64,000 nt of DNA from Brachionus manjavacas (Eukaryota > Rotifera > Eurotatoria > Ploima > Brachionidae). The stretch spans positions 92,001-156,000 of the forward strand of contig JAHQIY010000019.1 of NCBI GenBank assembly GCA_019054805.1. The letters run 5' to 3'. Each line of letters opens with the position of its first letter. Position 1 is the first letter of the stretch. The position numbers and the translations under genes were made by a program. Below are positions 35,286 to 46,684 of this stretch, in pieces. The notes beneath the pieces were generated by a model. The model was not told the DNA's origin, did not search any database, and saw only the letters and a list, made by a program, of their open reading frames with translations.

Positions 35286-37240
35286 TTTGTTACTAATTCA
35301 ACAAACGAGACTATTCAATTAAAGTTAATTTTCATCTAAATAGAAAAAAAAAAAAAAACATTTATGATTAATACTCTTATCTTGAGGTAAATAGAGAGGG
35401 AGTTTGATGCTGAGGACCGGGCGGATACAATTTGCATTTCTCTCTTTATCTCGCTCTCTCACTCTCTCACTCTCTCTGTCTCTTTGTCGTGTCTTTTTAA
35501 TCCAAAAAAAAACAAAAAACAAAAATAAATTTTAAATCAAAAATCAATTTTGAAAAACAAACAATTTAAATATTTAGCCAAATTGAATATGAACAACAAC
35601 AACAATAACCAAAAATGATAATTTTTTTCATTTGATTTTTAATATCACCTAAATTAGCGCTTGAGTGCTCAATAATTGTGTGAGTGTCTGTATGTGTATG
35701 TGTATGGAGTGTGGAGTGTGCATATGGATGGAAAGATGGATGGATAGATGGATGGATAGATGGATGAATGTATTGAGGAGAGCGGCGGAATATTTTAGAT
35801 TCGAGTTTTTGGCGTTTGTTTTAAATAGGCAAAATAGATGGCTAGAGATAATGAATTAAAAATTGCTAATCGATAGATTTAGAGATAGATAGGATACACC
35901 GAAATATAGAGGGCACAAACACTTGAAAATTTTCGATTATCTTTGAATATTTATTTTGGTAAATTAACTTTGAAAATAAAAGCTCTCTTTCTCTCCTCTT
36001 TTGTGTGTTCTATTTGTGGTGTTTTTATCTTTTATTTATTTATATTTAGATAAAAATGACTGTTTGAAGAGGTGAACAGAACAGATCGACGGGAGGGGGG
36101 AGTCGACCGACCACAAGCGTTGCATAAGCGCGACTTAATCTAATAGCCCCACTTAATCCAATTAGATTGACCTAGTAATAATGAAAAAATAAAAAGGAAA
36201 AGAAAAAATTTAAATCTAAACGGATTAACCTTTAGTGGGTTGTAAATCAGTGGGATTGCGCTGAACCGTTTGGCAATGTTCAGGCACGCTCTCTTGCCAA
36301 TGGCTTAAGATAAACAATTGATGCCTAGGCTCGTTTGTTCTAAATACTTCTAACTTTCCTCTAACTAATTAAATCCATGTCTACTTACGTAACTGCAGCC
36401 TAATTACTCCTTTGATTTACAGCAACAGTTTCTTTTTTCTTTTCTTTTTCCTTGCTTTTTTCCTTGCTTTTTTTCTTTGCTTTTTTCATTGCTTTTTTGT
36501 TTGTTTCTCACCAAAGCCAACATTAAAAATCTCTTCAAATAGCTTTTATCTTTGAATTTAAACTCTCGTTAGGCGAATAAAATTAAATTTATATCTCATA
36601 AATATTTTATTAATAGTAAGAGAAGCAGCAACAACAAAAACTGATTGTCAGCAAATGCACTCATTTTAGTACAAGTGAGCTAGTGGTTGAATTCTAAAAA
36701 CAGCTAGAATAATATTGAACAAAATTGCATTGCAAAATTGGTTACAATTTTTAACATTTTTTTAGTTGTCTGTTCAAAGACATTTTATTAAGGTCTTGTT
36801 TAATTAAATTAAACAAAAGTGGTTTTAATGGTAATGAAAGCTAACTGCCTGATTTCACACATCATGCCTTTTTTATTTGTTCATTTGTTAATGTTAGAAA
36901 ATGAATTTTTAAATGGTCATAATCAGAAAATGTTCTGCTTTACAAAACTTGCTCACTCTAGATTCATTTTCTTTTTTTCAACTTCTTCAATTTATCATCT
37001 TAGCACTCCTTTGATGGTCTCGAACAAAAACGAGTTAAGACTCAAACAAAAATACAATTAAAAAAAAAACAGCACTTAAATTATTTGTCATTTAAAAATT
37101 AATTTCAGACCACTTTTAGATGGTCTTCACATCATTTATGTTTTTTGCCAAAATGAAGTTAAAATGATCAAGATCAAAAATTGTTTAAAAAAATAAAAGA
37201 GAAAAAAATTCTAGTATAACATGTAATAATATATGTATTC
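35286..37240. other. Receptor 5' flank and gene-free DNA
   Basis: No exon recognised. It holds a CTCTCT tract near 35440-35490, a GATGGATA-type tandem repeat near 35726-35772, a T-rich block with a recurring CTTGCTTTTTT word near 36430-36500, and a less AT-rich island at 36060-36310 described separately. The receptor promoter should lie in the first part, but no clear core element is visible. Confidence 0.55.
36060..36310. promoter_or_regulatory. GC-richer island with homeodomain-like sites
   Basis: Unlike the surroundings, this block includes GC-rich words such as CGACGGGAGGGGGGAGTCGA. It also carries repeated TAATCT/TAATCC/GGATTA motifs near 36136-36225, which resemble sites for K50 (Otx/Pitx-type) homeodomain factors, and ATTAG/TTAGAT motifs. 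It is non-coding in all frames as far as can be seen, about 0.8-1 kb upstream of the receptor start. A regulatory role is inference. Confidence 0.3.
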
Positions 37241-37246
37241 TAACTT

Positions 37247-37397
37247 TCATTTTTTTAGCTTATTTATTTTACTTTGATTTTTTTTATCTCATTTTATTAA
37301 CTTTAATTTTATTTTTGATTTTGATTTTGATTTTTTTTTTTATTCTGAAGGAGCCCTAGCTCGGTACAGAAATCAAATAAATAAAAAAATAAATAAG
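37247..37397 (+). mobile_element. LINE 3'-terminal fragment
   Basis: It aligns to the 3' untranslated part of the LINE at 52975-55408. A T-rich tract with TTTATTTACTTT and TTTATTAACTTT-like words comes first. Then comes ATTCTGAAGGAGCCCTAGCT, then CGGTACAGAAATCAAATAAA with AAATA repeats. A 5'-truncated insertion of only the tail. Confidence 0.75.
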
Positions 37398-37599
37398 TAT
37401 TTTTTAATTGTAAAATTTAATGCTTAAGTTTATTTCTCAATAAATATCTTGATTCGATCGAAAACCCGTTCTCTAATCCATTGAGTTATTGCTAGCCTAA
37501 AATTTCTTCTTTTTTTTCTGTCGTAACTGTTAAATAATGAACCGTGAAGAGAAACCTGTCACTCTTTATTTCAATTTATTTTTCTTAATTTTCTTCTAT

Positions 37600-37675
37600 A
37601 TTTTGATCTATTTAATTTTTTTGTTAATCTGAATGAGCATTAGCTCGAAACAGATAAACAAATAAATAAAATAAT
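37600..37675 (+). mobile_element. LINE 3'-terminal fragment, second
   Basis: It contains AATCTGAATGAGCATTAGCT, then CGAAACAGATAAACAAATAA. The bases following this and the fragment at 37247-37397 are also alike (AATGCTTAA words near 37418 and 37698), so a local duplication is possible. Confidence 0.65.
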
Positions 37676-37955
37676 ACTTTTGTTTTGTAAGCTTTCAATG
37701 CTTAACTTAATTTTTTGTATTTGCAAAATTTTATAAAAAATTTTTCCATGCAAAATTGATCATGTATAGACTTCAATTTCGGTCATGTATGATTAGTGAC
37801 ATGTTAAATAATGACATGGAAGTGAAAGAGAAAAGGAAAGCGTGTATTCTCTAGCCGCAAACCTTGGGTCAATTTTTAAACAAATTAAATTAAATAATAA
37901 CATGAGCTTTACTGAAACAATGTTGTCGAAAAGTAAAAAATACACTTTTTGGGCA

Positions 37956-38302
37956 TCTTGAAGTTTAGGGTCAAAAAAATCAGATCAAAAAGTTTTTTTT
38001 TTATAACTTTTGAATGGTGTTTGATAAAATTTCTCTGCAAAATGCTAACAAATGCATAAAAAATGCCAAATATCAGATAAGACTCTGCAAAAACTCTGCA
38101 ATTAAATTGCGCCCTTGAATTAAATACTTTTTTAATGACGTGCATTTTCCTGCAAAATTGCAGAGTTTTTGCAGAGTCTGATCTAATATTTAGCATGTTT
38201 TTTGCATTTTTTAGAATTTTGCAGAAAGATTTTTTCAAATACCATTCAAAAGTTATAAAAGAAAATACTTTTTGATCTGATTTTTTGATCCTAAACTTCA
38301 AG
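37956..38302. repeat. Fold-back (hairpin) repeat element
   Basis: The left arm 37956-38103 and the right arm 38157-38302 are near-perfect inverted copies. Shared words include CTTGAAGTTTAGG, CAGATCAAAAAGT, ATAACTTTTGAATGGT, and CTCTGCAAAAACTCTGCAA next to the 53-base centre. Central parts recur in the CLASP intron. The long reading frame across it on the minus strand is a by-product of the arms. Confidence 0.9.
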
Positions 38303-39019
38303 AAGTCACTTGTTGACTGCTTTTTTTGTCGCATTTCAGTAAAAGCTCCAAAATATCTATACTTGGACAAGAATGAATCATAAAATCGGTAACTAGCTAA
38401 AGTTCTTCTAAATTGAAAAAAATGAAACAAAAAAAGTGAAATGTAATACAAAATAAAACAAAGCTCTATTTAAAAACAAACTAGTTTTAGTCTGATCTTG
38501 TCACTATACTAAAATGATAATAATAATATTTAGTTGTCCCTTTTCTATCCTAGCGGATAATGAGGAGGCGTTCATCTCCTTTTCTAGTACATTTTTGAGC
38601 AACGGCTTCAATCTGACTCAGAGGCTCCTGCATCGAGTTAATCATCTACACCACAATTATACTTTACTTCAAATAAGTTAAAATAAAACAAAGAAGAAAA
38701 TTTAGAATTGATAAATTGATTCAATGAATAAATCAATGAATCAACTTGTGAACACTAAGAGCATATAAACTAACAAAATATAAATAGAATTGAAATGTGA
38801 TCAAGTCCTCTTAGTCGGAAATTAAGTGATACCAAAAGGAATTTGTATGTAGAGCGGAATTTAGTGAAGTCATGAGCATTTGTTTCTTTCTTTTTTCTCT
38901 CCAAAAATTCACTAGGCTGAAAAGAATGACTGAATGAAATGTTGCTTAAAATTCTTTAATTTTTTAATTTTTAATTGCGTCAATTGCACAAGTCTAAATT
39001 TAAACTTAAACTTAAACTC
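38303..39019. other. Gene-free stretch between fold-back element and RT relic
   Basis: No exon or RNA gene is supported. A moderately GC-rich patch at 38545-38660 has no recognised coding frame. Confidence 0.45.
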
Positions 39020-39500
39020 TAACAGTACACCACTGTTGAACGGAAGCGAGTGCTGGGTAATATCTAAGTCTGGCTGAAAATTCCATTAAGTCAATGTTTT
39101 AAGAATAAAAGACTGTTATGGCTTAGAATGAAATGAGCATGAATAGAGCAAAAAAATTCCTTCAATGGAGATCTCAATGCGACGTATGGGAAACCTAATT
39201 GGGAATGACATGAAGAGAAGCAAGAATAAAGGCAAAAGATGGACTTGAGTGAAAATCGAAACTTACAAAGAGAAGCAGTTGAAAAAGAAACATCGAATTT
39301 TACAATTATTTTAGAACAAGAAAAAATTGTTACCTACATGAAAATGATAAAAATCTTCAAATTATCCTTAATACGAGGCAGGAAAAAAAAGACCTGGAAA
39401 AAATATTCAAATTTTGTTTGTCAAATGAAAAGAAAAAGGTAAAAGAGTTAAAACAATAATCCTACAAACGGTTAATCGTTTAAAACAATTTATTTCATCG
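39020..39500 (+). mobile_element. Possible degraded RTE-type reverse transcriptase tail
   Basis: Around 39030-39060 the plus strand reads LLNGSECWVI, close to the C-terminal hallmark (L-YGSE-W-L) of RTE-like LINEs. Further on, decayed by stops, comes SKNKGKRWT, comparable to the basic KGKKRWxD end of such proteins. No catalytic motif is present. Confidence 0.35.
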
Positions 39501-42500
39501 AATCCCTAAAGGATTAGGTAATCGAAAGAATTTTTTCGTGACACACGAAATTGTAAAAAGAAAAGACTAATCAACAAGAAGTAACATGTGGAGCAGATGG
39601 TCAAACAAAAAAATTGCACCAACTAGACGATGATCTTTAGTTGTTGTTTTCTTGTAATTCACGATAAAGAAAAAATCTTGTTTTTTATTTATTATATCTT
39701 TGATAAAAACAAAAAAAAATATTTAAAAAAAATTCTTTTAAATTTGCTCTTGATTTTTGTAGGCTCAATGTTGAAACAAAAGATTAAGCTAGTTGATTAA
39801 ATTTTGCAAAGCGACATTGAGCAGCTAACTGAAGCCTAATTAGATCTTAAAGGTCTTGTAATCGATAAATCAATATCGGATCAAAATCTAGTTTAATTAC
39901 TCGAGCGTTAACTTCAAATTAATATTAATCTCTTTTCTTTTCTTTTTCTCTTTTTTTTCGCCTTTTTTTTTTGTTTTTTTTTGTTTTTATTTTGTTTGCT
40001 GTAAACTTAATACCGATCTAAATTACAAACACATTGTGCTGAAAATCGAATGATTAATGCTCATTTAATGACCTCGAGTTCTTCCGCTAGTTTTCTATTT
40101 TTGTTGGAAATTCTCTCAGCCGGCCTCAACCACAACATAAGCCGCATAAGTTTCTAATTGAATTGAATTAAATTCTAGTGCATTATTTGCTCAGAAATCA
40201 ATGAAAAAGTCTGTTTAGAAAGCAAGACTAGTTGGCCTAAATATTGAGGCTTGTGTGGCGGCACAAAAGACCATGGTTACACAAAGCGACAATTGTTAAT
40301 TAAAGAAGCAAAGAAGCAATTAGGTGCGCCGTGTTTCGGCCGTCATCCAACCGAGCCAAATTACTACGCTTTTGCGTTCAACAATTTAAATAAAAGACAC
40401 ACACACACACTCACATAGATTAATTAAAGTTTATGGGGACTCCCGAAGCCTCAAAGTTAATTAATGAGAATTCTTCAACATTTGAAAGCACATTAAATTG
40501 CATAATTGAATTTGTTTGACCCAAATCAAGCTCGCAAATTAGACTTTTCGGCTTACGAAATCTATCAAGTGTTTGCTATTGTATATTCATAAATTAGTCA
40601 CATAGCGATTCTTTAGAAAATCTCGACTACACGCCAAATTTAACTTGGCAAATATTCAACCATTCAATTCGATTAGCCATACACCCACACACACACACAC
40701 ATTCAATCTAATCTTCTCCTCTCATTCTAATCATATTATAAAATATATTTCACTACAAATTAATTTTTTTCTTTTTACTTATCTCAAAAACAATAAACTC
40801 AAAGACTTTACTCTTTTTTTTTATTTTATTATTATCATTACTACTAAATACTAATTAAAAAAAACAAATCTACTATCTCTCAAATAACATTCACAATAAA
40901 CTTTATTGAGCAAAAGAAACAGTTCCAATGCTCTAGGCCAATGTACTGGACATTACCTATGGAATTTTAATTTTTTGAGATAAACCCAAACGTAAATTTT
41001 TGAAATAGTTTAGCTTCTTTTTTTTCTTTTTTAAATTTTTTCTAATTTTGGCTAATTCAAAAACAAAACAAATTGTTATTGTGCTTACGAAGACGTAAGG
41101 TTAACAAATTGGGCTATGATACTAAAAGAAAACTAATATAAATAATAATTAGTCCAATTGTAAATTAAATAATATCATAGGTTTTTGTTTCTAAATATGT
41201 TTGGGCAAAATAAAAACACTAAAATGAAAAAATTTATTGCTTTTCAAAATTTTATCCAAAGCCTCGTATTATTATTTTTAAAATGATACTTTTTCAAAAT
41301 TTGTGCTAATATTGTCGCCACTTTTATGTGACTAAGACACTCTTGAGCGGAACAAGCGCATCAGCGAAAAGGTTTAATCTACTGCTGTTGACAGCTTATC
41401 TAATAAATCATGTAAGACTCGAAGGAATTGAGACTTTTTGCTGTTGCAGCACACTTGACAACATTTCTAATTTTGACTTCATTCAGCGCCCTCTTTTCCA
41501 ACAACAACAACAACAACAAATTCAAAAACTATTTTTTTTTTGTTGGGACGCGAAGAAAGTTGACTTATCTGGACAAATAAACTCGAAATTCCTTAAGTCA
41601 ATAGAAATAAAATTTGATAAAGTCAATCAAATAAAATGAATGTAAATTGAGACGAATTAAAATCAAATGTTTAGAAAATTAAATACATGCAAATAGATTT
41701 GAAGCTTATTGATTGATATCGTCAAGTCCATCTAACAAGTTTTTTTTTCTCAAATTGAGAACGATTTCAAGAAATGCATTTGTGTGCTGTGTGTTTGTTT
41801 GCGCGTCCAGATTAATTAACAATAGAAAGAGAGAGAGAGAATAAAAATGTCATTTTTCAGCAATTAGATATTGAAATGAAACACGCTGGTCGTCATAATT
41901 AGACAAAGAACCCTCGTGTGTGTGTATATGTGTGTGTGCCCTCAAAAACACTCTTCTCATAGGTATCTATATCTGACTAGTCGTGCTGTTCTAACACTGA
42001 GGTAAATTGAAACTAATTAGCCAAGTCGGCTGCTTGAAAATTCCGATAGATCGATCAAATGATCGGTGTTGAAACGATGTGCTAGAAATGTGTTTTGACA
42101 TTTAGTTTATTTGGGTTAATAAATCATTTTTCTTTGAGAAATAAAAGCAGCATTTTTTGCTTCTAGACCTAATTGCTGGCTTTCCGACTTTAATCAAAGG
42201 TAATTGCACCAGCCTTAACATTAATCATTTGACTCAAATATTAACTTGAACTTAACTCACATCAAAAACAAAAACAAATATTAATGACAAGTTAAATACC
42301 TATAATTAATCTTTCATGAACTTTTGAATATTATCTTATCTTTTAAATTTTGTTGAAAAAAAAAACTCAAATGTGTTGGTACCCGTTAAGTTCAGACTTT
42401 CAAAAATTGATAAGAAAATTTTTTTCTTCCATTGTTGATAACAGAGTGTGTTTTAATTTTTGACAAATAAAATAAAAAAATAATTAATCTGTCAGGCGAT

Positions 42501-44689
42501 CACCAGTCGTTCGTTTTCTCTTATCGACATCTTAATGCTGAAAATCTGACATTTTTATAATTAAAATGGTCTTGAGTCCCTTTAAAAAAATGTTCAATTA
42601 GAAGAAATATTTCTTTTGCTTAAAAACTAAATCCTTACTATCTGCACAAAAATAAATAAAATTTAGAAAAAACAATTTCGGAATCCAAGGAAATTTGGAG
42701 CGGTTTAAACTCTCACCTCAGAAAATATTCTCACAAATTCTAGGCTTTCAAAAAAGCTTAAAAGCAAATCAGTCCTTTTCAACTTTTTTTTTTAAACAGA
42801 ATTTTCGCTGGATTTGACAAAACTTGTCTTTTTGTCGAGCATTAAAAAATCCTTTTTAAAGCCTTTCAAATAAAAGGGGAAAATGGCTTTATTCTTTTAA
42901 AAATCTTCCAAATTATCAGAAAAATTTAATTATCTATGTCAGCTGTATGACAAATTCAATTTAATTTATAACATTGAAAAAAAATAAAAAAAATACCTTA
43001 AATAAAAAATTACTTGATTATTAGAAAATGTCTAATTTAGCAATTTTCGATGTCTATTTAATTCAAAACTAGTTAAATTAAAGTTTATTTATTTAGTTAG
43101 TCATGTCGCGTTTATATTCAACTATTTGACATTAGGAAAAATGAATTGTAAGAAAATAGGTTGTTTGGTGGATAGATTTGCATTGGACAATGACTATTTA
43201 TAAACTATGATCGGACATATTTAGCAGTTTTGGTATGGGTTTTATTAAATAATTTACGATTACTTAGAAAAATTTTTTTTACAAATTTAGTAAAACTCAA
43301 AGAAAGACTTTTCAGCGGGTGTATGCAAATCGTCTCGAAAAAAGTCATTTTTAAAGGTATTCCATTGATTTTTTCTCTTTGACTGGCAAAAAGAAAAGTC
43401 TGATTAAAAAGATAATTTGACTGGATAATTGTATGACTATGCCCAATTAGTCTAAAAAAAACTTGAATAAAAATAATTATTTTTTTCATTTTGTTGTAGT
43501 CGAGCTTCTTTATTTTAAAGTAAAAGAGAGTTGGACTCATTAAAAAAATTCATTCGAAAAAACAATTAAAACTTGATTTTTTAAAGTTGATAAAGATTTG
43601 ATTGAATTTTTTAAAGTAGATATTTGAGGTATATTTTCAAACAATCATTTTAACTTTTTTGTGTCGCTAATGAAAATAAAATACTTTTTAATGAAAAAAA
43701 AATCTTATTTCAAAGCTTTTCAAAAAAAATTGTAAAAATATTGCTTTTGCTCGTTTGGTTAATATTATTGTTAAATAATTTAATAAATATTATTTTTTGT
43801 AGAGCTTTGTTTTCAATGATCTTTTAATATAATACATTATTATTTTTTTTAAATATTATGGTTATGTTTAATGCAATTTTCAATTAGTTATTAGAATAAA
43901 TGTTTTTTTTCATCTGGGAAAAATGGCAGGGACTATTAAAGTAGTGACACTTGAAAAATTGAATAAAAATAGTTAATTACTTTCGTTTTTTTTTTTAAAT
44001 TTTAAGTTTTTATAAAATTATGAAAAAAATATTTTAAAAAAATTGAAAAATTTTCTTATTTTAAGTTCCAGCCAAAGTCAAATCAATTTTTTTAAAAAGT
44101 TCACTTGATGTAATTTCATCCAGCTATCAAAGACTGATTTAATAATGTTAACCGATGTCTCAATTGATTAACATGATAAAAATTTCCATAAATATTTATT
44201 TTAAAGATATAGATTTTTTTTAATTTAGTTTTAAAGGACTTAACAAATTTTAAATCTACTGGAGTACCTATGTCTAGACTAGAAGAAATAAAACCAAGTG
44301 TTACAACAGATTATTGGTTCACAATTTATTTTTTGGCAAATCAATGCTTTTATCTCTTAATAAAATTCTTCTGCAGATAGTTTTCCTTTTTGGTTCTGAT
44401 TATATTTTCTGCAATTTAAATATTTTTTAAGACTTTAAATACTTGTGAATAACAAATTTGGTTAAATAGCCACAAATTTAGTTAAAAAAAAACAAAATTA
44501 ATAAAATATAAATATATTTTTTATTTTAAGAACTAAATTAAAAAAAAATAAATATTATAGTAATAGTAGAACAAAATTAGTAGAGATGCACCTAATAAGA
44601 TAAAAATATAATTAAATTAATTAAACAATACTTTTTTAAGAAAAAATAGAAAAAAAAAATTATTTTTTTTTTCTACAACCATTTGACAA
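39501..44689. other. Long gene-free region with less AT-rich islands
   Basis: No exon recognised. Between about 39740 and 42330 the sequence is less AT-rich, with many TTAATTA/CAATTA cores and few homopolymers (for example 40080-40640, 42000-42240). From 42340 to 44689 it is very AT-rich. Simple repeats include a CA run near 40399-40413, another near 40684-40703, a GA run near 41828-41843, GT near 41916-41938 and a CAA run near 41500-41519. Confidence 0.5.
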
Positions 44690-45190
44690 TAAAAACATTT
44701 ATGTTTCTTCGTATCAGCATTACATTTTGGACACTTTTTGTTGACTTGACTTTAAGTTGAATAATTGATTAAAATATCGGTGAAAAGATCGTTCTTAAGG
44801 TCTGTCAAATATACCTTGAATTCAGAATCAAGATTCCTGCGAACGTGAGCCCAAGAGCCGATTCTTTTCTCAAGCTTAAACAAATCAGTTAAACCTTTGG
44901 TGATAGCTGAATCACTGTCGGCTATGAGTATAGTAGGTGAAATTTGACTTAGTACATTTTCAAGGGTCATACTCACTGATCAAAAGAAAAAGAAAAATCG
45001 TAAGATTTCTGACAACTACACAAAGCTATTTCAGAAGGATGAAAAGATTTAGCCCTGTCTGTATTTCCACTTGTTAAATCTGGAAACCCAGCATAAGTAA
45101 GTTTGTATGTAGCATCAGATAAAAAACAATTAGTTTTGCCAAGGTGCCATGTCAGATATAAATAATTATCGCTGGATTTCAGTTCTATCA
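44690..45190 (-). pseudogene. MULE-type transposase relic 1
   Basis: The minus strand reads FLSDATYKLTYAGFPDL, TDRAKSFHPSEIALC and SYDFSFSF, then, after a frameshift near 44975, SPTILIADSDSAITKGLTDL and GSWAHVRRNL. This is the MULE (Mutator-like) core, with the first two acidic catalytic positions (DATYKL, LIADSD) visible. Past a stop near 44752 comes a zinc-ribbon-like CPKCNADTKKHKCFYCQ. The 5' part is lost at the junction with the LINE fragment at 45150. Confidence 0.8.
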
Positions 45191-45790
45191 GCAATAGCAA
45201 AATATTTGAAAAACTATTGGCAAAACATATATCCTACTATTTTGAATCGAATAAGATTTTATTTAATGGACAACATGGTTTTAGATCTGGACATTCTTGT
45301 CAAACAGTCATCCATGAGTATATTAGTGAAATAAATAAAGTTAAAGAAAGAAAACTAACAACTGTCTCTTTGTTTGTTGACTTTAGAAAAGCATTTGATG
45401 TTATTGATACAAATTTATTACTTTTAAAAAAATTCTATTATGGTTTTGATAATTCTTCTTTGGACCTTCTTTCAAACTTTTTCAAAAAAGATCTCAGATC
45501 TCAGATCTCGAATTGGCAGAGAAACATCTAAACCTGTAAATTTAAAAATAGGTGTTCCGCTGGAATCTGTTTTGGGTCCACTGCTTTTTTTTTTGATCTG
45601 CCATTTTTATTTAAAAATTCAAGTATCAAAATGTTTGCAGATTATAGAACAATATGTATCTCTGATAATGAACTTGAGACAGTCTCGATATAATTAAATG
45701 TTACCACAAAAAGTCTAAATGAATGGTGAATTTTAAACAAAATTGACATAACTGGTCTAAAACTTTTTGTATGATTGTTATCGCTACTTA
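45150..45790 (+). mobile_element. LINE reverse transcriptase fragment (Jockey/CR1 group)
   Basis: The plus strand reads NYRWISVLSAIAKYLKN, then in another frame GQHGFRSGHSC and SLFVDFRKAFDVIDTNLLL. After another shift come IGVPLESVLGPLLFFLI and FADYRTICISDNELE. These are RT motifs 2 to 5 in order; the FADD box is altered to FADY. It is more divergent from copies A-C than they are from each other, so it is another family. Confidence 0.8.
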
Positions 45791-46684
45791 AATAATATTT
45801 AATAATGTGGTTATAATTATAAAGAAATAAAACTAACATGCTTTGTGATGGTTTATTTTTCAAATTAAGAATGGCGGAAATTTTATTTTCAATTCAAAAA
45901 TCAACATCAAAAATAATCAATTGATAAAAAAATATTTTATTGAAATTTTTTTTTAAATGAAATGTAAAATGAAAAATTGCTTGTTTTACCTTTTAAAACT
46001 TACAGAAAAATCTATAGTACAGAATCCATATTTTTATTAATAATTTAATTTTTGTTTTAGAATATTTGTATGAAAATTCACAAGGCAAAATAACCAATTT
46101 GAATTTGTGGATCGACTTAAAAAGAAGTGAATATTTTTTTCAAAAAAATGATAAAAATTGGAAAAAAATGCTCGAAAATATTAAAAAAAGCTGTTAGAAG
46201 ACTCAATGCAAACAAAATGCTACCCCTCTTGCTTTATTTAAGGAATTTTTGAGCCGGGATCAGTAAAATTTGAACAATTATACTTGAAAATTTTAAATAA
46301 AATTTTTCAAATTCAATTTTTATTATTTTTTTAATCAATAATTTATACAAAACGCCTTGTAGCCGATGACAGAAATTAAAAAATGTTGTGGGTAAGAAAA
46401 CAGCTTAATGTGACTGAGAGTCTGGGTTCGTCTAGTTAAATAGGATACTAATTAATCGAGTAGCAAAAAAAAATTAAAATAATTAATTAGTAGCAAAAGT
46501 AATTTTTGATGGAAAATATAAATTAATATAATTTTTGATTGATAACTTCTCAATTATCTCTCATTAATGTAATAAATGTACAAAAATTTTAAAAATAAAA
46601 TATAAAATTCTGAAAATCTTATTTTTTTTTGATTATTTCTTATTTAACTTTATTTTTAAATTTAATTTTTTTTTCATTTTATAA
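45791..46684. other. AT-rich DNA between mobile elements
   Basis: No gene or recognisable repeat. Possible LINE 3' UTR or old insertions. Confidence 0.45.

Noticed and set aside
37909..38451. 180-codon minus-strand open frame
   Set aside because: It spans the fold-back element. Its repetitive protein is explained by the inverted arms.
38805..38890. 5S rRNA-like words (CGGAAATTAAGTGAT and a later GTATGTAGAG)
   Set aside because: Only short, scattered resemblance. No foldable 5S structure or complete internal promoter could be traced, so neither a gene nor a 5S-derived SINE is claimed.
41328..41639. 103-codon plus-strand frame with a Gln run
   Set aside because: The Gln run is a CAA microsatellite, and the rest shows no conserved pattern.
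43205..43540. 111-codon minus-strand frame
   Set aside because: No family resemblance, no splice partners, and codon use as in surrounding non-coding DNA. Not reported as a gene.
46400..46445. Possible tRNA T-arm (GGGTTCGTC)
   Set aside because: No matching acceptor stem, D-arm or anticodon arm upstream.
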